Source: Vicia villosa
Taxonomy: Eukaryota; Streptophyta; Magnoliopsida; Fabales; Fabaceae
NCBI RefSeq assembly: GCF_029867415.1
Contig: NC_081186.1
Span: 26,787,915 to 26,851,914, forward strand
Direction of reading: 5' to 3'
DNA: 64,000 nucleotides
A program made the translations under genes and the position numbers. Below are positions 34,612 to 44,885 of this stretch, piece by piece (position 1 is the stretch's first letter; each line of letters starts with the position of its first letter). The notes below the pieces were generated by a model, which saw nothing but the letters and a program-made list of their open reading frames with translations, did not search any database and had not been told where the DNA came from.

Positions 34612-34617
34612 AGTTTT

Positions 34618-34635
34618 TGGCGCCGTTGCCGGGGA
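34618..34635 (+). other. Athila-like PBS, unit B
   Basis: This is identical to the PBS of unit A (tggcgccgttgccgggga) and lies six bases after LTR B. Confidence 0.9.
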
Positions 34636-34753
34636 CTGCCAAAGATTATAGAGTTCTAGATTTATTTCAATTAGAATTTTGTTGCTCTGCGACTAAAATT
34701 TTATTTTCTGCACTATTTATTTTTCCTAATTCTCACATTTATCTAATCTGTGT

Positions 34754-36505
34754 ATGCGAGGTAAGGCCTCAGCTGAATTTCTTTTTGACGCAGAAATTGA
34801 AAGAACTTTGCACGCAAGGCGTAGACAAGCTCGGTTGGCTAATCTGGAACCTGAAGAGGAAATTGTGTCAGTTCATTCCGATTCAGAGTCTGAAAGTGAA
34901 GAAGAAACCATGGGTGAAAATCCTCCTCTTCCTGAGAGGCTCCTTGGTGACTACGGTGTTGAAAAACAACCCGGGAGGAAGACTCACAATTGTCAACCAA
35001 CCGGTAAATGCGGCAAATTTTCAATTGCATCCGAGCACAATAAATCATCTGGAAAGAAAACCTTTCACCGGAAAGGTTAATGAAGATGCAAACAAGCACC
35101 TGCAGAGATTTCTGACCATGAGCACCACTTTAAAAATTGAAAGGCATACAGAAGAAGCGAAGAAGCTGAGAATGTTCCCGTTCACATTAGCCGAAGAAGC
35201 AGAAGAGTGGTTCTATTCTCTTCCAGCTGGCAGTATCACATCATGGGAAGAGATGGAGAAGGCTTTCTTGAATGAGTATTTCCCCGCCTCGGTATTTATA
35301 AGAAAGAGGTATGATATTTTGAACTTCAAGCAGAAGGAGGGTGAGCCATTAGGAGATGCTTACAAAAGATTCAAAAGAATTCTAGTAGCATGTCCCACTC
35401 ATAATATGGACTAGACTGAACAGATGCAAGTATTTGTCAATGGGCTCAGAATGAAAACAAAGCAGTTGATTGATACAGCAGCTGGAGGCTCAACAAATTT
35501 CACAACAGCCTCCGGCATCACAAAGATCATTGAAGCAATAGCTGTAAATTAGCATTTGGAGCTGTATGATAGGTGTGCTAGCAAACCAGAAGGAATCATT
35601 GATCTCAAGCTGGAAACCTCAAAAATCCGAGTTGAAGATGCAATAGCTGCAGAGGTAGAAAAGAGATTAAAGGCTATGAATATAGGTACTCAACAGGTCG
35701 CTCAAGTGCAACAAGCTCAACATGTAATCTGTGAAATTTGCAATGGTCCTCATCAAACTGTTTGTTGTGTTGCGACTCCCAAGCAAATTGAAGAAATCAA
35801 ATTCTTGAGGCAAAATAATCCTTATTTTAACACCTATAATCCTGGGTGGAAGAATCATCCCAACTTCGCATGGAAAGATCAACAACAACAACAAGGCCCT
35901 CAGAAGGCGGAGTGGGAAGTAGCTATCGAGAGATTGGCTGGACAATGCTCCCAGTTTCATGAAGAGACAAGAAACAACCATAGGAACACCACAACTTCAA
36001 TCAAAAATCTAGAAGTTCAAGTGGGTCAAATAGCACAGCACCTCACTCTACAGGCACAAGGTAACTTTCCAAGTTCAACTGTGAAAAATCCGAAAGACCA
36101 AGAGAAGATTAATGCAGTTTCAACAAGGAGCCAAAGAGTGGCTGAATCTGAAAAAGAAAAAGAGTAAATAGATGACCCTATGGTAATAGAGGTGGATTTA
36201 AAAATAAGAGAGAATCCGAAAGAACCAGAAGTTGTGATACCATCGGTTAAACCAATTGAAGAAAAAAAATAAGAAAGATGCTGAACCGGTGATCAAACTA
36301 CCTTTCCCCTCCAGAGTGACAAAGAAGAATTCAAAAGAGAAGGACTTTAAGAAGTTTACTGCATTGTTCAAAAGGCTAGAGGTGAATTTACCCTTCTTCG
36401 AAGCACTTGAGCACATGCCATTGTATAAGAAATTTCTGAAGGAGGTAATGACAAAGAAGAGATTAGTGGAAGGAGAATCAAAAATTGCAACTGAGAAGTG
36501 TGGAA
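34754..36505 (+). pseudogene. Athila-like gag, unit B, cut by element E1
   Basis: The layout and lesions match unit A: a frame change near 34965, TAG at 35412-35414 and TAA at 36165-36167. Unit B has one extra stop, TAG in gtaaattagcat near 35549-35551. The sequence is interrupted after tgtggaa at 36505 by copia element E1 and resumes at 56653. Gag core motifs are the same as in unit A. Confidence 0.82.
36501..36505 (+). other. target site duplication of E1 (left)
   Basis: The sequence tggaa is repeated at 56653-56657, directly outside the two outer copia LTRs. It proves that E1 is one insertion. Confidence 0.93.
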
Positions 36506-37719
36506 TGAAGGATAGAAAAACACTTAGAAAGGGGGGGTTTGAATAAGTGTAGTCTAAAAACTTGAACGATAAAAACAATTTGCACAGTTATTTTTATCCT
36601 GGTTCATTGTTAACTAAACTACTCCAGTCCACCCCCACAGAGTGATTTACCTCACCTGAGGATTTAATCCACTAATCGCAACAGATTACAATGGTTTTCC
36701 ACTTAGCCCACAACTAAGTCTTCTAGAGTATCCTGATCACAACCTGATCACTCTAGGAACAAATGCTTAGACACAAGATAAGACTTTCTTAGAGTATCCT
36801 GACCACCACGTGATCACTCTAGTTACAACTGCTTAGACACAAGCTAAGACTTCCTAGAGTATCCTGATCAACACTTGATCACTCTAGTTACTTACAAATT
36901 AATTTAATCAAATAAGAGTATTACAATTGCTTCTCAAAAGCTATAATCACAACAGTGATATTTCTCTTAAATTTTAAGCTTAATCTCACTAATATATTAC
37001 AACAGCAATGTAGTGAGCTTTGATGAAGATGAAGTTTCTGAGCTTTGAGTTGAACAGCGTTTCAGCAAGTTTTTCAGAATAAGTTCTTTCAAAATCGTTA
37101 ACCTTGCTTCTCATCAGAACTTCATATTTATAGGCACTTTGAGAAGATGACCGTTGGGAGCATTTAATGCTTTGCGTATTCCGTACAGCATTGCATTTAA
37201 TGTTTCACGCTTTTGTCAACTACCTCGAGCCTTGTTCACGCTGTGTCTACTGACGTTTCCTTTAATAGCTTCCAACGTTCCTTTTGTCAGTCAGCGTAGC
37301 CTGCCACCTGTACTTTCTTCTGATCTGATGTTTGTGTATACAACGTTTGAATATCATCAGAGTCAAACAGCTTGGTGCATAGCATCTTCTTGTCTTCTGA
37401 CCTTGAAGTGCTTCTGAGCGTGATACCATGAGAACTTCAGTGCTTCTGCTTCTGATCTCAAGTTCTTCTGATGCTTTCATAAACCCATGTTCTGATATTG
37501 CTTTGACCATCTTCTGATGTCTTGCCAGACCATGTTCTGAAGTTTCATGCTGAACCTTCTGAGTCAAAGCTTCTGAGCACTGATTTGTGCATACTCTTTA
37601 TATATTTCCTGAAAAGGAAATTGCATAGGATTAGAGTACCACATTATCTTGAGCAAAATTCATATACATTGTTATCATCAAAACTAAGATTATTGATCAG
37701 AACAATTCTTGTTCTAACA
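36506..37719 (-). repeat. E1 3' LTR, 1214 bp
   Basis: On the minus strand it starts TGTTAGAACAAG and ends TCCTTCA. A TATA box lies at 37124-37134. Downstream of it, in the part that would be transcribed, are three tandem units of about 62 bp (36714-36893), each with tgatca-centred inverted repeats. Confidence 0.92.
37124..37134 (-). promoter_or_regulatory. TATA box in copia LTR
   Basis: The minus strand reads cctataaatat. The same box occurs in the other three copia LTRs at 40133-40143, 48848-48858 and 56057-56067. Confidence 0.6.
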
Positions 37720-37737
37720 ATCTCCCCCTTTTTGATG
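37720..37737 (-). other. E1 polypurine tract
   Basis: The minus strand reads catcaaaaagggggagat directly before the 3' LTR, the usual form for SIRE-like elements. Additional purine tracts lie nearby at 37831-37880 and 38665-38678. Confidence 0.85.
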
Positions 37738-38854
37738 ATGACAAAAACATATATAAATGATATGAATTTGCAATCAGAATAACAGACGGCAAAAGACAAT
37801 TACACAGCTAAATCATAAGCATGTGAATATGTCTCCCCCTGAGATTAACAATCTCCCCCTGAGATAAATAATCTCCCCCTGAAATTAATACTAGAAGAAT
37901 TTTATAAATAAAAGACTTCCCTGAGTATTTTAGTAGAGACGTTCACATATGCTTGAACTTTAGAACATTCACTGCTTCTGATTTCTGCTTCCATAGGACA
38001 GCTTCAGAACATTGAATTTCTTTAGATCTTCAGAACATTCACAGCTTCTGATTTCTGCTTCCATCGGACAGCTTCAGAACTTGAATTTCTTTGATCCTCA
38101 GAACATTCACACCTTCTGATTTCTGCTTCCATCGGACAGCTTCAGAACTTGAATTTCTTTGATCCTCAGAACATTCACAGCTTCTGATTCCTGTTTCCAT
38201 CGGACAGCTTCAGAGCTTGAATTTCTTCTTACATCACTTCATGCTAGATTGTATCAGAACATTGTTGAATGTACCAGAGCATCATCAGAGCATCTCTACA
38301 TCCTGAAATGTTACAGAACAAAACTAAACGACAAAAGTCAGCATGAATGAATCAGAACATAAAATATGTTTCAGAACACATAATATGTATCAGAGCCATA
38401 TAAGCCATATAGAATGTATCAGAACATATTCTATCATCAAAATATCTGAACATTCTTCCTTCTTGCTTCTGATTCTGAAGCTTCATAGCACTCAGCTTGC
38501 TTTAAGAGTCCAAGAACTTGATTCTCTAAAGAATTACTTTTCCTCATCTTGTTGCTCTTTTAAAGGGGATCTTCAGTTCCTGCAACAACACAATTTAAAA
38601 GCATAGAACTTTGCAAGTTCTGTTAGTAAAGCAACTGATTAAATCAAATCATTTATCACCTATTTCTCCCCCTTTTTGTCATATCATCAAAAACATAAAA
38701 GATTCAGATAAAAAACAAAAGAAACACACGGAAGAAAAGGATGATTTTCATTGAAGTTCAAACAGACAAGTACAGAAGTACAAGAAGATTGAGGAAGAAA
38801 AGATGCACAAAACAGATGCAGCAAAAGCAAAAAACAAAACAACTAAGACTCAAT
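37738..38854 (-). other. E1 3' UTR with tandem repeats and extra purine tracts
   Basis: About four units of 68 bp lie at 37962-38225, containing gcttctgatttctgcttcc. Three copies of tcagggggaga (minus strand) lie at 37831-37880, and a second full purine tract at 38665-38678. No coding sequence is supported. Confidence 0.75.
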
Positions 38855-39511
38855 CTAAGATGACCCTAGCCTTGACAAGATCTTGGCCAGCATCTCTTGA
38901 ACCCCATTGTTGTGCTCATTTTGCTTCTCTATGAAAGCTCTAAACTCAGTATTGACTAAGCTTTGCTCATCCTGGTTCTTCTGAAGAACTTCCAGAGTCC
39001 TTGCAAGACGGGAAGGTTCATCAAAAGAAGCTTCACAGCTTCTATCCAGCGAAATGACATTGTGATATGTAGCTTCCATTGATAGATCATTTGCAGGAAT
39101 TTTCTCAACAGGCACTGATTCAGCAACATGACCTTCTACATCTGCTTCTTGCATAGAAGCATCTTCATATTCTGCAGCTGGAATCTCAGAATCTCCATTC
39201 TCAAGTGCCTGAAGAATGACAGCTAGATTCTTGGGGGCAGAAGGACCTTCAACTTCTAGTGGGTTAACAACTTCCGGAATGACCAAGCTTGGGTCTTTCT
39301 TAGAAGGGTTTTCCCTCAGAAAGTCAAAGAGAGTCTTGAAATCCCCAAGTAGAACAGGATATTGAGGTATCCAGACCACAATCTCCCTGCAAGGGTTAGC
39401 TTCCAATGCAGCAGCCAATCTTGCTACTTCCAATTCATCCACAAAGGGCTTTTCTTCCAAGGTGTACCTTCCTCCGAGACGAGCAAACCAGAAGTCTTCA
39501 TAGCTTCTTAG
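38855..39511 (-). CDS. E1 ORF-X, C-terminal part, separated by E2
   Basis: This is the last 217 or so codons of the E1 accessory protein, ending SRLGSS and a stop at 38855. It includes PCREIVVWIPQYPVLLGDF, an acidic region and a short C-terminal coiled coil. It is closely similar to the C-terminus of E2 ORF-X (41987-42580). The frame is continuous with 49440-51580 once E2 and one copy of cttag are removed. An upstream ATG near the junction is incidental. Confidence 0.82.
   Translation of the reverse strand, partial: LRSYEDFWFARLGGRYTLEEKPFVDELEVARLAAALEANPCREIVVWIPQYPVLLGDFKTLFDFLRENPSKKDPSLVIPEVVNPLEVEGPSAPKNLAVILQALENGDSEIPAAEYEDASMQEADVEGHVAESVPVEKIPANDLSMEATYHNVISLDRSCEASFDEPSRLARTLEVLQKNQDEQSLVNTEFRAFIEKQNEHNNGVQEMLAKILSRLGSS
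39507..39511 (-). other. target site duplication of E2 (left)
   Basis: The sequence cttag is repeated at 49440-49444, directly outside the E2 LTRs. Confidence 0.93.
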
Positions 39512-40724
39512 TGAAGGATAGAAAAACACTTAGAAAGGGGGGGGTTTGAATAAGTGTAGTCTAAAAACTTGAACGATAAAAACAATATGCACAGTTATTT
39601 TTATCCTGGTTCGTTGTTAACTAAACTACTACAGTCCACCCCCACGGAGTGATTTACCTCACCTGAGGATTTAATCCACTAATCGCAACAGATTACAATG
39701 GTTTTCCACTTAGTCCGCGACTAAGTCTTCCAGAGTATCCTGATCACAACCTGATCACTCCAGGAACAAATGCTTAGACACAAGCTAAGACTTTCTTAGA
39801 GTATCCTGACCACCACGTGATCACTCTAATTACAACTGCTTAGACACAAGCTAAGACTTCCTAGAGTATCCTGATCAGCACTTGATCACTCTAGTTACTT
39901 ACAAATTAATGTAATCAAATAAGAGTTTTACAAATGCTTCTTAAAAAGCTATAATCACAACAGTGATATTTCTCTTAACGTTTAAGCTTAATCTCACTAA
40001 TATATTACAACAGCAATGTAGTGAGCTTTGATGAAGATGAAGTTTCTGAGCTTTGAATTTAAACAGCGTTTCAGCAAGTTTTTCAGAATTGGTTCTTTCA
40101 AAATCGTTAACCTTGCTTCTCATCAGAACTTCATATTTATAGGCGTTTGAGAAGATGACCGTTGGGCGCATTTAATGCTTTGCGTATTTCGTACAGCATT
40201 GCATTTAATGTTTCACGCTTTTGTCAACTACCTCGAGCCTTGTTCACGCTGTGTCTACTGACGTTGCCTTTAATAGCTTCCAACGTTCCTTTTGTCAGTC
40301 AGCGTAGCCTGCCACTTGTACTTTCTTCTGATCTGATGTTTGAATATAATATTTGAATATCATCAGAGTCAAACAGCTTGGTGCAAAGCATCTTCTTGTC
40401 TTCTGACCTTGAAGTGCTTCTGAGCGTGATACCATCAGAACTTCAGTGCTTCTGCTTCTGATCTCAAGTTCTTCTGATGCTTCCATAGACCCATGTTCTG
40501 ATTCTGCCTTGACCATCTTCTGATGTCTTGCCAGACCATGTTCTGATGTTGCATGCTGAACCTTCTGAGACAAAGCTTCTGAGCGCTGATTTATGCATAC
40601 TCTTTATATATTTCCTGAAAGGGAAATTGCAACGTATTAGAGTACCACATTATCTCACACAAAATTCATATCCTTGTTATCATCAAAACTGAGAATATTT
40701 ATCAGAACAAATCTTGTTCTAACA
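39512..40724 (-). repeat. E2 3' LTR, 1213 bp
   Basis: It has the same ends as the E1 LTRs. It is nearly identical to 48228-49439. TATA box at 40133-40143. Confidence 0.92.
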
Positions 40725-41986
40725 ATCTCCCCCTTTTTGATGATGACAAAAACATATATAAATGATATGAATTTGCGATCAGAAAGAGCAGACGGCTAAA
40801 GACAAATTACACAGCTATAGCAAAAGCATGTGAATATGTCTCCCCCTGAGATTAACAATCTCCCCCTGAGATGAATAATCTCCCCCTGAAATAAATACTC
40901 GAAGAACTTTAATAAAAGACTTCCCTGATTATTTCGGTAGAGACGATCACATAAGCTTCTGTCTTCTGATAATTCATAGCTTCTGACTTCTGCTTCCATT
41001 GGACAACTTCAGAACTTGAATTTCTTTAGATCCCTAGAACACTCACAGCTTCTGATTCCTGCTTCCATTTAGGACAGCTTCAGAACTTGAATTTCTTTGA
41101 TCTTCAGAACATTCACAGCTTCTGATTCCTGCTTCCATTTAGGACAGCTTCAGAACTTGAATTTCTTTGATCTTCAGAACATTCACAGCTTCTGATTCAT
41201 GCTTCCATTTAGGACAGCTTCAGAACTTGAGTTTTCTGGATCTTTAGAACATTCACAGCTTCTGATTTCTGCTTCCCTCGGATAGCTTCAGAGCTTTGAA
41301 TTTCTTCTTACATCACTTCATGCTAGATTGTATCAGAACATTGTTGAATGTACCAGAGCATCATCAGAGCATCTCTACATCCTGAAATGTTACAGAACAA
41401 AACTAAACGACAAAAGTCAGCATGAATGAGTTAGAACATAAAATGTGTATCAGAACACAAAATTATGTATCAGAGCCATATAAGCCATATAGAATATATC
41501 AGATCCAATAGACAATGTATCAGAGCAAATAGACAGTGATTTGGATCATATTCTATTATCAGAATTTTTGATCATTCTTCCTACTTGCTTCTGATTCTGA
41601 AGCTTCCTAGCACTCAGCTTGCTTCAAGAATCCAAGAGCTTGATTCACTAAATAGTTGCTTCATCATCTCGTTGCTTCTTATCATCTTGTTGATCTTGAA
41701 TCTTCGATTCCTGCAACAACACAACTTAAAAACATAGAACTTTGCAAGTTCTGTTAGTAAAGCAACTGATTAAATCAAATCATTTATCACATATCTTCTC
41801 CCCCTTTTTGTCATATCATCAAAAACATAAAAGATTAAGATAAAAACAAAAAGAAACACACGGAAGAAAAAGGATGATTTTCATTGAAGTTCAAGCAGAC
41901 AAGTACAGAAGTACACGAAGAGAAGGAAGACCAGATGCACAAAACAGATGCAGCAAAAAGCAAAAACAAAACAACACAGACTCAAT
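40725..41986 (-). other. E2 3' UTR with PPT, extra purine tracts and tandem repeats
   Basis: The PPT (catcaaaaagggggagat on the minus strand) is at 40725-40742. Three short purine tracts lie at about 40839-40890 and a second full tract at 41797-41810. Four to five repeat units of about 68-72 bp lie at 40970-41302. No coding sequence is supported. Confidence 0.75.
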
Positions 41987-44419
41987 CTAAGACGACCCTA
42001 GCCTTGACAAGATCTTGGCCAGCATCTCTTGAACCCCATTGTTGTATCCTTCTTGCCTCTCCATGAAAGCTCTAAACTCATCCTGTTTCTTCTGAATATC
42101 TTCCAGAGTTCTTGCAAGATGAGAAGATTCATCAGAAGAAGCTTCACCGCTTCTAACCACAGGAATAACATTGTGATCTGTAGCTTCCATAGATAGATCA
42201 TTTGCAGGGATTTCCTCAACAGGAACTGATTCAGCAACATGATCTTCTACATCTGCTTCTTGCATAGAAGCATCTCCATAATCTGCAGCTGGAATCTCAG
42301 AATCTCCATTCTCAAGTGCCTGAAGAATGGCAGCAAGATTCCTGGGAGCAGAAGGACCTTCAACTTCTGGTGGGTCAACAACTTCTGGAATGACCAAGCT
42401 TGGGTCTTTCTCAGAAGGGTTTTCCCTCAGAAAGTCAAAGAGGGTCTTGAAATCTCCGAGCAGGACTGGATATTGAGGTATCCAGACCACAATTTCCCTG
42501 CAAGGATTAGCTTCCAATGCAGCAGCCAATCTTGCTTCTTCCAATTCATCTACAAAGGGCTTCTCCTTAGCAGCAACACAATTTCTGAGAGGATGGTAGT
42601 ATATACCATTATCACCCTCCAGAAGGTAACCAGGGTAACCAGGGGCAGCAGCTACTAGTCTTTTCTGTACTCCCATTGCTTCTTCTTGAAAATCCTTGTG
42701 AAATCTTCTCCAGAGATTTCTTGTAGAAACATCATCCAGACCATTTAGAAATGCATCCTTCAGAAGATCTAGACTGCTGATCACCTCATGTCTGAAAAGT
42801 TCCATGAGGGTATAGGGTTCAGGTTCAGGCGGATTGAAGGTGAATTTGTAGTCAGGGTAGAGAAGACAGTAGGGTTTGGATTTTCTGGTAGGTAAGGGAT
42901 GGGATATAGAAGGTGGAGGTGCGGTGGATGAGGAAGAAGGGATATCTGAGAGAATGATTGATGAGGATGGAATATCAGAAAGGATAGGTAGAGAAGAGGA
43001 TGGAGCATTTGTAAAGGGAATGGGTGAGAAAGATTTATCAGAAGGAGTTGGGGGAAGAATACTTAGAGGTGTGGGGTTTAGAATGGGAGATGATGATGGA
43101 GAAGGATTTGGTAAAGTGAAGTTTACTTTTGGTTCAGATGGAGGTGATTGGAGAGATGGTTTAGGGACAGAAGGAGGTGGAGTAAAAACCTGCCTGGAGG
43201 TTTGTACAGAAGAAGAAGATCTGGTTCTGCGAAAGGAATCTCTGATCCTTTTATCCCTTCGTTCGTCAGAGTCCACCTTGTCAGGATCATAGGTGACCCT
43301 CAACTTCTTGGCTTTCTCAGCCTCATCTTCTTAGGCTTTTCTTTTTAGCCTAGCCTTTAGTTCCTTCTGATCCTTCTTCAGAAGATCAGCCTTGGACGGA
43401 AGTACTCTGCCACGGATCCAAGCAGGATCGATATCTGATTGCTTCCTAACACAGTCTTCCAGGTAAAGCTTGACGACCTGATGCAGTTCTTTTTGAAACA
43501 AAGAGGCAAAACCTTCAACAGCAACTCTTCTTGACAGAATTTCAGGAAAGCTTGTGCACACAGAAGGTACATTTTGAATGAGTTCCAGTCTGAACAAATC
43601 CACACCATTGAAAATGGGACCTTGAACTACTCCAAGAAAGTGGGACGCATTGAGTTTTCTGATGGAGTCCAGCACTTTGCTTTCAGTTAGAATGTCTGGA
43701 ATCATTCTTCCAAACGGAATAGTCGTTCTTGAAATATGAGGGTACTTCGCCCTTTCGTCTTCTCTTGACTCAAAGATAGAAGTCTTCAGATTCTCAAACA
43801 GAATATGGAAGATGTTGATTTTAGTCTTTTTGGCAATGCAGAAAAGAGTATACTTGTGATCTGGACTGATGTAGGAGGAGGAGAGCATCCTCTTTCTATG
43901 GTGAAGGGAACCCAGAATAATCTCAGCCCATGCTCTATAAAACGGCCTTAAGGTTCCTGTGTTATTAGATTCAATTCCAAAAGTCTGAGAGATTTGTTGT
44001 TCAACTTTAGACCAATCAACTGATTCATGTCGAAAACCAGACCAACCTTCTTCATCGTTCAGATTGTACAGCTTCCTGATGAGCTTTTCAGTGACAACCA
44101 CTTCATGCCCTAGTACGAATGAAATGATGGCAGTTGGGGTAACCGTTGCATGTACCCAGAAGTCCTTCACAAGTTCAGGATAAATTGGACCAACCAATCT
44201 ATCAAGATATTTAGACCATCCTTGCTCAAAGATTCTTGCATCACACTTAAAGCCATTTGCTTTTAGGTTGTTGATGTCCACAGCAGATTCACAAAGAACT
44301 TCCAGTTCTTTCGTGGGTATTAAGCATGTTTTCAATGGAGCATACTCATATTTGCGTAAAAGGATTTGTGTAGAAGTGAGCCTTTCTTTTGAATTTGATG
44401 AACCAGAAGATGAGTTCAT
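41987..44419 (-). pseudogene. E2 ORF-X accessory protein, one in-frame stop
   Basis: The frame runs from ATG at 44419 to a stop at 41987, 811 codons, with one internal TAA at 43331-43333. The N-terminal 300 residues contain LEVLCE, GPIYPELVKDFWVH, a Cys-Ile-Ala-Lys segment and FGRMIPDIL. They resemble the legume proteins labelled putative plant transposon protein (recalled as PF20167; not searched). A basic linker with KARLKRKA follows, then a long Pro/Ser-rich stretch, a conserved acidic C-terminal region and a short coiled coil ending SRLGSS. It has no RT, envelope signal peptide or transmembrane segment that I can see. It lies where RT-RNase H should be. Its function is unknown. Confidence 0.72.
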
Positions 44420-44885
44420 GAAGATTATGCTTTGAGATCAAATCAAGAACTAGGGTTTGAAGAGAAATACAATGAAGGGGATGCACAAAAGAGAGAGAAA
44501 GAGAGAAAAAAGATGGAATGAAGATGAAGCGGGTTATTTAAAAGAATTAAAAAAACATTATGCATTTAATGAGAAATGACATTAGGAGAGAGAACATGGT
44601 AAATGAAATGATTTAACACAGTTACCTAGGTCGGCGTCTTTTTAACTGCACGCTTTGTACTAACCGTACAGACACGTGTTCACCATCAGATAATGGATGA
44701 CAGCTGTAAAATATGAATAGACTTTACGCCTTTTGATTCGGATCACTGCTTCTGATTGTCATTCTTAAGAAATGATCTGGTTCTGATAGGATCATCTTTC
44801 TTCCCAAGAATCACATCTTCTGAATAAGCTGAAGCAAGTCTAGGTGATCTTCTGACAGTTGGTTCTTCAGAAATCCTAAGATTCT
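44420..44885 (-). promoter_or_regulatory. putative internal promoter and 5' UTR of E2 ORF-X
   Basis: On the minus strand a TATA-like tttaaataac lies at 44533-44542. A CT-rich leader (ctctctttctctctc, about 44488-44505) and a telo-box AAACCCTA (44451-44458) follow, and then the ATG. This is the layout of a plant Pol II gene promoter and 5' UTR. Further upstream is a G-box-like acacgtgt near 44673-44680. Promoter activity is inference. Confidence 0.5.

Noticed and set aside
42239..43292. Plus-strand open frames rich in Gly/Glu
   Set aside because: They are antisense to the Pro/Ser-rich part of ORF-X, where biased composition keeps the other strand open.
41987..44419. ORF-X as an envelope-like protein
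   Set aside because: Its position after pol recalls the env-like ORF of SIRE, but no signal peptide, transmembrane segment or glycoprotein-like Cys pattern is visible, and the N-terminal resemblance is to a plant transposon-associated protein family.
44420..44885. RT or RNase H of the copia elements
   Set aside because: I looked for YVDD-like boxes and RNase H motifs between integrase and ORF-X and inside ORF-X in both E1 and E2 and saw none. A profile search is still needed.
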